This document shows positions 1 to 6,560 of a DNA stretch of 9,091 nucleotides, piece after piece; position 1 is the first letter of the stretch, and each line of letters begins with the position of its first letter. Made by a program: the position numbers and the translations under genes. This stretch comes from CAZWEZ01 sp964632795 (GTDB taxonomy: Bacteria > Pseudomonadota > Alphaproteobacteria > Rhodospirillales > 2-02-FULL-58-16), in the NCBI GenBank assembly GCA_964632795.1, contig CAZWEZ010000125.1:1-9091 (forward strand), given 5' to 3'. A model generated the notes under the pieces. The model searched no databases. It had not been told where the DNA came from and worked only from the letters and a program-made list of their open reading frames with translations.

Positions 1-84
1 ACCGCCGCCCGCGCATCCCTTCACATCTCAACAATGTCAAAGAGCAAATTCGCGAGCGCCGGGAAGACCCCGAGCCTCGCGAGC
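1..84 (-). other. 5' leader of an rRNA operon (16S gene lies off the left edge)
   Basis: Read on the minus strand, this segment follows a strong promoter (-10 at 91-96) and contains a boxA-like element (35-46). It then runs through GATGTGAAGGGATGCGCGGG and on to the window edge. This order (strong promoter, boxA, untranslated leader) is that of bacterial rrn operons. I also recall similar GAAGGGATGCG-type sequence in alphaproteobacterial 16S leaders. No reading frame is needed to explain it. The 5' end at about 84 is inferred from promoter spacing. The 16S gene is not in the window, so the assignment rests on promoter and boxA only. Confidence 0.72.
35..46 (-). promoter_or_regulatory. boxA-like rRNA antitermination element
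   Basis: On the minus strand this reads TGCTCTTTGACA, one base away from the E. coli rrn boxA TGCTCTTTAACA. In rRNA leaders boxA RNA is bound by NusB/NusE (S10), which makes RNA polymerase resistant to Rho. It lies about 40-50 bases after the predicted start of transcription, a sensible place for a leader boxA. I did not see a clear boxB or boxC partner. Confidence 0.72.
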
Positions 85-90
85 CGGCGG

Positions 91-119
91 GTTATAGGCC
101 CCGGGGAAGGCCCTGTCAA
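91..119 (-). promoter_or_regulatory. Strong rrn-type sigma70 promoter
   Basis: On the minus strand the -35 is TTGACA (119-114), the spacer is exactly 17 bases (113-97) and the -10 is TATAAC (96-91). That is a perfect -35 and a 5/6 -10. The stretch after the -10 is CCGCCGG, a GC-rich discriminator of the kind linked to stringent (ppGpp) control of rRNA promoters. The spacer contains the palindrome GGCCTTCCCCGGGGCC-like GC-rich sequence. The bases upstream of the -35 are GC-rich, so there is no obvious AT-rich UP element. Transcription leaves the window to the left. Confidence 0.75.
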
Positions 120-221
120 ACCCTTTCGCCGCTGTCGCCCCGGAGAGGTGCGGGGACGGGCGGCGGGAAGGAGATTTCCCAATCCCACGGGAGAGTTCCC
201 GCCCCGGGCCACAACCAAATC

Positions 222-262
222 TTAACAATTGTCCGGACACAATTGATTCTCCAAGGAGAATC
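222..262. promoter_or_regulatory. Paired palindromes, probable operator/promoter region
   Basis: Two inverted repeats abut here. The first is CAATTGTCCGGACACAATTG (226-245), with a perfect 10-base core TGTCCGGACA (230-239) and CAATTG at both ends. The second is GATTCTCC-AA-GGAGAATC (245-262), with 8-base arms. A loose plus-strand promoter, TTAACA (222-227) - 17 bases - GATTCT (245-250), overlaps both, so a regulator here could control the downstream M23 gene or act on the rrn promoter about 100 bases away. The palindromes are visible directly; their function and the promoter are inference. They lie in the 285-base stretch between the rrn promoter and the M23 gene, where I see no gene. Confidence 0.4.
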
Positions 263-275
263 GTGCAGAAACGCC

Positions 276-304
276 TTGACAGCGTGGCGGTCCGCCGACA
301 TCTT
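276..304 (+). promoter_or_regulatory. Possible weak promoter for the M23 peptidase gene
   Basis: TTGACA (276-281) is a perfect -35 match on the plus strand. The best -10 at 16-17 bases is only ACATCT/CATCTT, which is poor. A small hairpin GGCGG-T-CCGCC (286-296) lies in the spacer. It is offered only as an alternative to the TTAACA site upstream. The remainder to 399 is GC-rich with no other signal that I can see. Confidence 0.2.
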
Positions 305-399
305 GCGGGCGCTTTCCGGCAACCGCCACGGGCCCCGGAAAGCGGCGGTTCGGCCCGCCGCGCACCGCAAGGGGCCCGAAGAAGACGGAGGAGGGGGAG

Positions 400-405
400 A
401 AGGAG
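400..405 (+). promoter_or_regulatory. Ribosome binding site deciding the M23 start
   Basis: AAGGAG at 400-405 lies 9 bases before GTG 415, a good spacing. It directly touches TTG 406 (spacing zero) and is 18 bases from ATG 424. A second purine run, GGAGGAGGGGG (387-397), could serve the TTG. GTG 415 is therefore preferred. Confidence 0.6.
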
Positions 406-414
406 TTGACGCTC

Positions 415-1749
415 GTGAAGGGGATGACGGCGGTGGCGGTGTTGTCCGCCGGCGTGGTGGCCTCGGCGTGGGCCGTCCTCGAGCGGCCGGTGGCCGAAGG
501 CGATATCCGGGGCGAACCCGCCCCCACCCTGGCCATGGCGCCGATCTCGTTGGGCAACCCGGCCACCGCGGCGACCCTGAAGACGCGGCCGCCCGAAAAT
601 CCCCGCGTGGTCCCGGTGCGCGGCGAACCCTACGGCTACACGGTGCGCGTCGGCAACGGCGACACCCTGACCGGGGTCCTGGTCCGGGCCGGGATCGAGC
701 GCCGCCAGGCGGTGGCCGCGATCGCCGCCCTGGACGACCATTTCGATCCCCGCCGCGTCCGCCCGGGCCAGCAAATCACCATCATCGTCGGGCCCCAGGC
801 CGACGGCATGACGGCAGGAAGCTTCCTGGGCCTCGACCTGGCCCCCGACTACAGCCGGCGGATCTCGGTCCGGCGCGACGACGACGGCGGTTTCTCCTCC
901 ACGGTGGGCAAGCTCTCGCTGAGAAGGTCGCTGGCCCGCTCGGCGGACACCATCCGCCACAGCCTGTTCGTCGACGGGACCAGGGCCGGGATTCCGGCAC
1001 CGGTGCTGGTCGAGATGATCCGCGCCTACTCCTGGGACGTCGACTTCCAGCGCGACGTCCGCCGCGAAGACGGCTTCGAGGTCCTCTACGAGCGCCACCA
1101 CGACCGCCGCGGCGAGGTCGTCCACAACGGCCGCATCCTGTTCGCCACCCTGACCCTGCGCGGGGTCCGCCACGCCATCTACCTGCACACCACCGGCGAC
1201 GGGGTGAGCGATTATTTCGACGACAAGGGGCACAGCGCCCGCAAGGCGCTGATGCGGACGCCGATCGACGGCGCCCGGCTGTCCTCGGGGTTCGGCAGGC
1301 GCAAGCACCCCATCCTCGGCTACAACAAGATGCACCGGGGGCTGGACTTCGCGGCCCCCCGGGGGACCCCGATCTACGCCGCCGGCGACGGCACGGTGAC
1401 CGCCGCCGGGCGCAACGGGGGGTTCGGAAACTACGTCCGCATCCGCCACAACGCCCGCTATTCCACCGCCTATGCCCACATGACGCGTATCGCCACCCGC
1501 AAGGGGCGCCGGGTCAAACAGGGACAGGTCATCGGCTATGTCGGCTCGACCGGCAGCTCGACCGGCCCCCACCTCCACTACGAGATCCTCACCGGCGGCC
1601 GCCAGGTCAACCCGCTCAAGGTCAAGATGCCCTCCGGGCGGCGGCTGAAGGGCGACGAACTGACCCGCTTCCAGGCGACCATGGCCGACACCGACCGCTT
1701 GTTCGCGACGGCGGCCGAGGTCGGCAAGCTGGCCAGCTTCGAGGAGTAG
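415..1749 (+). CDS. Exported M23-family (LytM-type) peptidoglycan endopeptidase
   Basis: A 444-residue protein (GTG start) likely to cut peptide crosslinks in peptidoglycan in the periplasm. The N-terminus (K-G-M-T-A-V-A-V-L-S-A-G-V-V-A-S-A) is a short basic start plus hydrophobic stretch, read as a signal peptide or membrane anchor. A LysM/OapA-like segment follows at about 72-123 (YTVRVGNGDTLTGVLVRAGI...VRPGQQITI), probably wall binding. The C-terminal M23 domain (about 290-415) keeps the zinc set: H307 and D311 in HRGLD, H388 in GPHLHYE, plus H355 and H386 as likely catalytic histidines. It should therefore be an active enzyme, not an EnvC/NlpD-like dead activator. The layout resembles the MepM/Csd3-type group. 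A TTG start at 406 would add three residues. It is followed 99 bases later by tldD in the same direction; a functional link is not evident. Confidence 0.9.
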   Translation: MKGMTAVAVLSAGVVASAWAVLERPVAEGDIRGEPAPTLAMAPISLGNPATAATLKTRPPENPRVVPVRGEPYGYTVRVGNGDTLTGVLVRAGIERRQAVAAIAALDDHFDPRRVRPGQQITIIVGPQADGMTAGSFLGLDLAPDYSRRISVRRDDDGGFSSTVGKLSLRRSLARSADTIRHSLFVDGTRAGIPAPVLVEMIRAYSWDVDFQRDVRREDGFEVLYERHHDRRGEVVHNGRILFATLTLRGVRHAIYLHTTGDGVSDYFDDKGHSARKALMRTPIDGARLSSGFGRRKHPILGYNKMHRGLDFAAPRGTPIYAAGDGTVTAAGRNGGFGNYVRIRHNARYSTAYAHMTRIATRKGRRVKQGQVIGYVGSTGSSTGPHLHYEILTGGRQVNPLKVKMPSGRRLKGDELTRFQATMADTDRLFATAAEVGKLASFEE

Positions 1750-1791
1750 GGAACGCCTTTCCTTGGCGGTTTTTCCAGGGCCGTCTTGAAA

Positions 1792-1816
1792 ACGTCGTCC
1801 CGACGTGCCTTGTTTT
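1792..1816 (+). terminator. Weak terminator-like hairpin after the M23 gene
   Basis: ACGTCG-TCC-CGACGT (1792-1806) forms a 6-bp stem with a 3-base loop, followed by GCCTTGTTTT. The stem is short and the T-run is interrupted, so termination is probably partial. The tract lies 42 bases after the M23 stop and 32 bases before tldD, so tldD may have its own promoter here (TTGAAA at 1786-1791 is the only -35-like match, without a convincing -10). Confidence 0.28.
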
Positions 1817-1848
1817 AGGTCTATGACGTCACGCCACCGGGAGGGGCC

Positions 1849-3282
1849 ATGAGCGACCTGGCGACCACCGACGCGTTGTTCTTCGAGAAGGCCGGCCTTG
1901 AGCGCGCCCGCGTCGAGGCGGAGGTCGAAGACTCCCTGAACGGCGCCGACGACGGCGAGCTGTTCCTCGAATACCGCCAGTCCGAGGCCCTGGTCTTCGA
2001 CGACGGCCGGCTCAAGAGCGCCAGCTTCGACACCGCCCAGGGCTTCGGTCTGCGTGCGGTGAGCGGCGAGGCGACCGGCTATTCCCACGCCTCGGAGCTC
2101 AGCGTGGAGGCGATCCGCCGCGCCGGCGACACCGTCAAGGCGGTCCGCGCCGGCCACGGGGGGGTGCTGGCGGCGCCCCCGGCGGGCACCAACGCCACCC
2201 TGTACAGCGACGACAACCCGCTGGCCGGGGTCGACTTCGAGGACAAGGTCACGCTGCTGGCCGACATCGACGCCTACGCCCGGTCCCTGGATACGCGGGT
2301 CAACCAGGTATCGGCCACCCTCAGCGGCCACTGGCAGGCGGTGCAGGTTCTACGCCCCGGCGGAGAGCGCCTCGCCGACATCCGCCCTCTGGTCCGTCTC
2401 AACGTCTCGGTGGTGACGGCCCGGGGCGAGCGCATGGAGACCGGCAGCCACGGCGTCGGCGGGCGGGTCGCCTACCACCACTACCTGGAGCCGGAAACCT
2501 GGCGCGCGGTGGTCGACGAGGCCCTGCGCCAGTCCCTGGTCAACCTCGACTCGGTGCCCGCCCCGGCCGGCGAGATGGAGGTGGTTCTGGGACCCGGGTG
2601 GCCCGGCATCCTGCTCCACGAGGCCATCGGCCACGGCCTGGAGGGCGACTTCAACCGCAAGAAGACCTCGGCCTTCTCGGGCCTGATGGGAGAGCGTGTC
2701 GGCGCCCCCGGGGTCACCGTGATCGACGACGGGACCATCGCCGATCGCCGCGGCTCGCTGACCATCGACGACGAGGGCACACCGAGCCAGCGGACCGTCC
2801 TGATCGAGGACGGGATCCTGGTCGGCTACATGCACGACCGCATGAACGGCCGCCTGATGAAGGCCGCCTCGACCGGCAACGGGCGGCGCCAGAGCTACGC
2901 CCACGCGCCCATCCCGCGGATGACCAACACCTTCATGCCGGCCGGCTCCCTTGAGCCCGCCGAGATCATCGCCTCGGTGGACAAGGGCCTGTACGCGGTC
3001 ACCTTCGGCGGCGGCCAGGTCGACATCACGTCGGGCAAGTTCGTGTTCTCGTGCACCGAGGCCTACCTCATCGAGGGCGGCAAGGTTGGCCCCGCGGTCA
3101 AGGGCGCGACCCTGATCGGCAGCGGCCCGGAGGTCCTCAGAAGGGTGTCGATGATCGGCGACGACATGAAACTGGACCCCGGCGTCGGTACCTGCGGCAA
3201 GGACGGCCAGGGGGTGCCGGTGGGCGTCGGCCAGCCGACCATCAGGATCGACGGCCTGACCGTCGGCGGCACCGCGGTGTGA
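1849..3282 (+). CDS. tldD: TldD family zinc metalloprotease
   Basis: A 477-residue protein, close to the roughly 480 of E. coli TldD. TldD with its partner TldE/PmbA forms a cytoplasmic heterodimeric protease that threads and degrades unfolded peptides; in E. coli it takes part in microcin B17 maturation and CcdA turnover. The diagnostic HExxxH zinc motif is at 257-262 (HEAIGHGLEGDFNRK), with E258 as the likely catalytic base. The C-terminal GTCGKDGQGVPVGVGQP block carries C449, in the place of the third zinc ligand as I recall it. Other family blocks are STGNGRRQSYAHAPIPRMTN and GGGQVDITSGKFVFSCTEAY. Start: ATG 1849 with GGGAGGGG (1839-1846) just upstream. No tldE/pmbA partner is in the window; in many genomes it is unlinked. 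The stop codon directly abuts an inverted-repeat element. Confidence 0.95.
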   Translation: MSDLATTDALFFEKAGLERARVEAEVEDSLNGADDGELFLEYRQSEALVFDDGRLKSASFDTAQGFGLRAVSGEATGYSHASELSVEAIRRAGDTVKAVRAGHGGVLAAPPAGTNATLYSDDNPLAGVDFEDKVTLLADIDAYARSLDTRVNQVSATLSGHWQAVQVLRPGGERLADIRPLVRLNVSVVTARGERMETGSHGVGGRVAYHHYLEPETWRAVVDEALRQSLVNLDSVPAPAGEMEVVLGPGWPGILLHEAIGHGLEGDFNRKKTSAFSGLMGERVGAPGVTVIDDGTIADRRGSLTIDDEGTPSQRTVLIEDGILVGYMHDRMNGRLMKAASTGNGRRQSYAHAPIPRMTNTFMPAGSLEPAEIIASVDKGLYAVTFGGGQVDITSGKFVFSCTEAYLIEGGKVGPAVKGATLIGSGPEVLRRVSMIGDDMKLDPGVGTCGKDGQGVPVGVGQPTIRIDGLTVGGTAV

Positions 3283-3320
3283 ATTAATACCAACGGCCAT
3301 AATCACTGACTCCCCCGACC

Positions 3321-3423
3321 ATCCTTCGACACGCCGCTTGCGCGGCTGCTCAGGATGAGATTTTTTGAAAAATAAAGAGATTCCTCATCCTGAGCAGCGA
3401 GCGAAGCTCGCGTGTCGAAGGAT
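3321..3423. repeat. Nested cross-shaped palindrome (CCTTCGA...TCATCCTGAG type)
   Basis: Outer arms ATCCTTCGACACGC (3321-3334) and GCGTGTCGAAGGAT (3410-3423) pair perfectly over 14 bp. Inner arms CTGCTCAGGATGAG (3346-3359) and CTCATCCTGAGCAG (3384-3397) also pair over 14 bp. Between outer and inner arms each side carries its own unrelated mini-hairpin: GCCGC-TTGC-GCGGC (3333-3346) on the left and GCGAGC-GAA-GCTCGC (3397-3411) on the right. RNA or extruded DNA could thus form a four-way cross with an AT-rich tip. Lying between convergent genes, it probably blocks read-through in both directions. I recall this repeat type, with variable mini-hairpins, as common in alphaproteobacterial intergenic regions; copy number here cannot be seen. 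Confidence 0.85.
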
Positions 3424-3449
3424 GCCCACAGGTCAGTGTCTCTGTCCGC

Positions 3450-3458
3450 TGGTATAAT
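3450..3458 (+). promoter_or_regulatory. Outward-facing extended -10 at the element's right end
   Basis: TGGTATAAT matches the extended -10 pattern TGnTATAAT perfectly. No good -35 lies 16-18 bases upstream (AGGTCA/GGTCAG). If active it would start a transcript just past the element and run antisense into the 3' end of the permease gene. The mirrored left end reads TGGTATTAAT on the minus strand, a weaker copy. The match may simply be a by-product of the terminal repeat. Confidence 0.25.
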
Positions 3459-3485
3459 AGCCCGTTTGGGCGCTCGAGGACCTTT

Positions 3486-5489
3486 TCAATCCAGCCCCAG
3501 CTGGCGTTTGCGGCGCGACGCCCAGGCGCCGATCAGGCGATCCGCGGTGATGGCGATGAAGGCGACCGACATCCCGGCCACCAGGCCGCGCCCGGTGTCG
3601 GCCTTGGTCAGGGCGATGTAGACCTCCTGGCCCAGATCGCGGGTGCCGACCAGGGCGGTGATGACCAACATGCTGAGCGCCATCATGATGGTCTGGTTGA
3701 TGCCCAACATGATCTCGGGCAGGGCCATGGGCAGCTGCACCTTCCACAGGATCTGGCGGCGCGTGCAGCCGGCGGCGACGGCGGCCTCGATCAGCTGCGG
3801 GGGCACCTTGCGGATGCCGTGGTCGGTGTAGCGGATGGCCGGGGTCAGGGCGTAGGCGATGACCGCGATCATGGCCGCGAAGTCGCCGACCCTGAACAGC
3901 ATCACCACCGGCATCAGGTAGACGAACGAGGGCAGCGTCTGCAGGGTGTCGATGACCACCTGGACGATCCGGTGCAAGCGGTCGTTGCGGGCGGCGGCGA
4001 TGCCGATGGGGATGCCGATGAGGCTGGCGATCACCACCGAAAGGCCGATCAGGTAGACCGAGATCATCGCCTTCTCCCAGTTTCCGGTCACCACGATGAA
4101 CGTCGCCAGCCCCATCACCAGGAGTCCGAGCCGCCAGCCGCCGAGCTGGAACCCGGCCAGCGCCACCAGCCCGACCACCGCCGGCCACGGCAGGGCCAGC
4201 AGGAACCGCTTGAGCGGGATCATGATGTTGAGCAGGAGGAAGGTCTTGACCGCTTCCAGCTGGTCGAAGTAGTTGATGTTGATCCACTTCACCAGGTCGC
4301 TCCAGAAGGTGCCGGTGGTGATCTCCATCCCCTCCGGATAGACGCGGAAGAAAGGCATCAGGACGCCCAGGACCCAGGTCGCGGCCATCAACGCCACCGC
4401 CGCCACCAGGTAGGGATGGCGGCGCCAGACGCTCTTGGCCACCTCCCGGTGCTCGGGCGGCGGGCGGTGGGCGAAGGCCTGGCTGAGGCGGTCGAGCGCG
4501 ATCGCCAGCAGGGTGATCGCCAACCCGGCCTCGACGCCCTCGCCGATCTTGAGCCGCTTGAGCGCGCTCAGGACGTCGAAGCCGAGCCCCCCGGCGCCGA
4601 TCATCGAGGCGATGATGACCATGTTCAGCGACAGCATGATGACCTGGTTGACGCCGACCATCAGGGTGGGCAGGGCCGAGGGGATCATCACCTTCCACAT
4701 CAACTGGCGGCGCGAGCAGCCGGCCATGCGGCCGAACTCGACGATCTCCCCGGCGACCAGCTTGAGGGCCAGGGTGGTGACCCGGGCCATCGGCGGCAGG
4801 GCGTAGATGATGGTGGCGATCATCGCCGCCACCGGCCCGAAGCCGAACAGGATCAGCACCGGCACCAGGTAGGCGAACACCGGCACCGTCTGCATCAGGT
4901 CCAACAGCGGGGTGATCGCCATCTCGAAGCGCCGCGAGCGGTAGCCGAGGATGCCCAGCGCCAGCCCGCCGGCGACCCCGAAGGGGACCGCGATGACGAT
5001 CGAGGACAGGGTCACCATGGCGCTCTCGTATTGCCCGAAGACGGCCAGATACAGGAAGCAGGCCCCGGCCAGGGTGGCCAACCGCCAGCCGTTGGCGAAG
5101 TAGCCCATCATGGCAACCAGGACGACCAGGGCGACCCACGACAGGCGCGGGAAGATCTCGACCGCGTCCCTGCCCAGGCCCTTGACGAAGCCGTCGGCGA
5201 GCAGCGAGCGGACGAACCAGTAGGGCTGGTCGATGACCCAGGCGATGGAGCGGGTGAACTCCCTGAAGGTGAACAGGCCGAGGTCGAAGTCGTTGATCAG
5301 CCACTTCATGAAGTCGCTGATCCAGAAGCGTAGCGGAATCTCCCAGGCTCGCTGGTACTCGACCGCCCACGGCGCCAGGTCGCCGGCCAGGTAGAGGCCG
5401 CCGGTGGCGGTCAGGGCCAGCGCCCAGGCGACGAGCCACGGGTTGACCCGGCGCGCAGCATCCCCGGCCACGGCCGCGGCTTGGGTCAC
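3486..5489 (-). CDS. proW: Fused tandem permease of a glycine betaine/proline-type ABC importer
   Basis: A 667-residue inner-membrane protein, about twice the size of a usual ProW/OpuAB permease. It holds two homologous halves of the BPD_transp_1 (MetI-like) domain. Half 1 has DLMQTVPVFAYLVPV (197-211) and an EAA loop (about 251-281: EFGRMAGCSRRQ...MIPSALP). Half 2 has DTLQTLPSFVYLMPV (514-528) and an EAA loop (about 568-599: EAAVAAGCTRRQ...QLPMALP), offset by about 317 residues. Each half has its own hydrophobic N-terminal block (about 115-152 and 360-380/430-466). Both EAA loops look intact, so both should dock an ATPase subunit; one chain probably replaces the homodimeric channel. The GTG start at 5489 overlaps the ATPase stop as GTGA, so translational coupling is likely. 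It is the last gene of the operon. The exact substrate (betaine, proline betaine, carnitine or choline) cannot be told. Confidence 0.9.
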   Translation of the reverse strand: MTQAAAVAGDAARRVNPWLVAWALALTATGGLYLAGDLAPWAVEYQRAWEIPLRFWISDFMKWLINDFDLGLFTFREFTRSIAWVIDQPYWFVRSLLADGFVKGLGRDAVEIFPRLSWVALVVLVAMMGYFANGWRLATLAGACFLYLAVFGQYESAMVTLSSIVIAVPFGVAGGLALGILGYRSRRFEMAITPLLDLMQTVPVFAYLVPVLILFGFGPVAAMIATIIYALPPMARVTTLALKLVAGEIVEFGRMAGCSRRQLMWKVMIPSALPTLMVGVNQVIMLSLNMVIIASMIGAGGLGFDVLSALKRLKIGEGVEAGLAITLLAIALDRLSQAFAHRPPPEHREVAKSVWRRHPYLVAAVALMAATWVLGVLMPFFRVYPEGMEITTGTFWSDLVKWININYFDQLEAVKTFLLLNIMIPLKRFLLALPWPAVVGLVALAGFQLGGWRLGLLVMGLATFIVVTGNWEKAMISVYLIGLSVVIASLIGIPIGIAAARNDRLHRIVQVVIDTLQTLPSFVYLMPVVMLFRVGDFAAMIAVIAYALTPAIRYTDHGIRKVPPQLIEAAVAAGCTRRQILWKVQLPMALPEIMLGINQTIMMALSMLVITALVGTRDLGQEVYIALTKADTGRGLVAGMSVAFIAITADRLIGAWASRRKRQLGLD

Positions 5490-6532
5490 CGGCGCTCCTC
5501 GCGGGCGACCAGCACCGAGAGCACCGCCTCGCGGGTGATCTGGCCGATCACCCGGCCTTCGGGATCGGTCACCGCGAAGGGGCCCTCGGCGTCGATGATC
5601 CCGGCGGCCAGGGCCTCGATCTTGGTCTCGGCGACGATCCGCCCGGCGAAGCTGTCGCCTTCGGCCGGGGTCATCACGGCCCGCGCCGACAGCACCTTGG
5701 AGCGCGAGATGCCGCGGGTGAATTCGGCCACGTAGTCGGTGGCCGGCTCGAGCACCAGCTCCTCCGGGGTGCCGATCTGGATGATCGCGCCGTCCTCCAT
5801 GATGGCGATGCGGTCGGCCAGCCGGATCGCCTCGTCGAAGTCGTGGGTGATGAAGACGATGGTCTTCTCGAGCATCTGCTGGAGGCGCAGGAACTCGTCC
5901 TGCATCTCGCGCCGGATCAGCGGATCGAGCGCCGAGAACGGCTCGTCGAGCAGCCAGATCTCGGGCTCCACGGCGAGCGAGCGGGCGATCCCGACCCGCT
6001 GCTGCTGGCCGCCCGACAGTTCGCGCGGATAGTAGGATTCGCGGCCCTTGAGGCCGACCAGCTCGATCATCTCACGGGCCCGGTCCTCGCGCCTCTTGCG
6101 GTCCACCCCCTGGACCTCGAGGGGGAAGGCGACGTTGCCGAGCACTGTCATGTGGGGCAGCAGGGCGAAGTGCTGGAAGACCATCCCCATCTTGTGGCGA
6201 CGAATCTCGATCAGCTCCTGCTCGGAGGCCTTGAGCAGGTCCAGCCCCTTGAACAGGACCTCGCCGGCGGTCGGTTCGATGAGCCGGGTCATGCAGCGCA
6301 CGACGGTCGACTTGCCCGAGCCCGACAGCCCCATGATGATGAATATCTCGCCCTCGTGGATCTCGAAGCTGGCGTCGCGCACGGCGGCGATCAGGCCGGC
6401 CGACGTCAGTTCGGACTGGGACGGGGCATGGCCGTGGGCGCGCAGGAATTCCCCGGCGCCCTGACCGAACACCTTCCACATCCCGCGGCAAACGAACATC
6501 GCGCCGCCGTCGTTACTCGGTTGGTCGTTCAT
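5486..6532 (-). CDS. proV: ATP-binding subunit of a glycine betaine/proline-type ABC importer
   Basis: A 348-residue cytoplasmic ATPase powering the adjacent permease. Visible motifs are Walker A GLSGSGKST (68-76), Q-loop Q120, signature LSGGQQQR (172-179), Walker B IWLLDEP (192-198, with D196 and E197), D-loop SALD (200-203) and switch H230. The long N-terminal lead (about 1-60) with a ProV-style GQGAGEFLRAHG segment, and the motif PHMTVLGNVAFPLEVQG, place it in the ProV/OpuAA group. The C-terminus (about 284-345: VMTPAEG...FAVTDPEGRVIGQITREAVL) looks like one shortened CBS-type unit, against two in ProV/OpuAA, so ionic-strength gating may be reduced. The ATG at 6532 has only a weak AGGG upstream. 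Its stop overlaps the permease start by 4 bases. Confidence 0.93.
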   Translation of the reverse strand: MNDQPSNDGGAMFVCRGMWKVFGQGAGEFLRAHGHAPSQSELTSAGLIAAVRDASFEIHEGEIFIIMGLSGSGKSTVVRCMTRLIEPTAGEVLFKGLDLLKASEQELIEIRRHKMGMVFQHFALLPHMTVLGNVAFPLEVQGVDRKRREDRAREMIELVGLKGRESYYPRELSGGQQQRVGIARSLAVEPEIWLLDEPFSALDPLIRREMQDEFLRLQQMLEKTIVFITHDFDEAIRLADRIAIMEDGAIIQIGTPEELVLEPATDYVAEFTRGISRSKVLSARAVMTPAEGDSFAGRIVAETKIEALAAGIIDAEGPFAVTDPEGRVIGQITREAVLSVLVAREERR

Positions 6533-6560
6533 CCCTGTTATCGCGGGCTATAATCGAGGA

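Larger units (their letters stand above)
3283..3458. mobile_element. MITE/REP-like inverted-repeat element between convergent genes
   Basis: About 176 bases with imperfect terminal inverted repeats. The left end has ATACCAACGG (3287-3296) and CACTGAC (3304-3310). The right end has CCGCTGGTAT (3446-3455) and GTCAGTG (3432-3438), which pair 9/10 and 7/7 with the left end. Inside lies a nested palindrome (3321-3423). The left end starts on the base after the tldD stop codon; the right end stops 27 bases before the permease stop codon. It has no ORF of note and is clearly more AT-rich in its centre (3359-3383) than its neighbours. It is probably a non-autonomous mobile repeat moved by an enzyme encoded elsewhere. 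A target duplication is not clear: ATTAAT (3283-3288) and ATAAT (3454-3458) are part of the repeats themselves. Confidence 0.6.

Noticed and set aside
243..1826. Plus-strand frame of about 527 codons overlapping the M23 gene
   Set aside because: Arginine/proline-rich frame-shifted shadow; all zinc-binding motifs are in the 415-1749 frame.
37..2331. Long minus-strand open frame (about 764 codons) across the M23 and tldD genes
   Set aside because: Rich in A, G, R, V and D without recognisable domains; it is the antisense shadow of two well-supported genes in GC-rich DNA.
3819..5333. Plus-strand open frame (about 504 codons) opposite the permease gene
   Set aside because: Composition dominated by D, Q, H, G and R, typical of the antisense of hydrophobic membrane-protein codons; the minus-strand permease is clear.
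6549..6554. TATAAT on the plus strand between proX and proV
   Set aside because: It points antisense to the operon with no -35 at proper spacing; probably chance.
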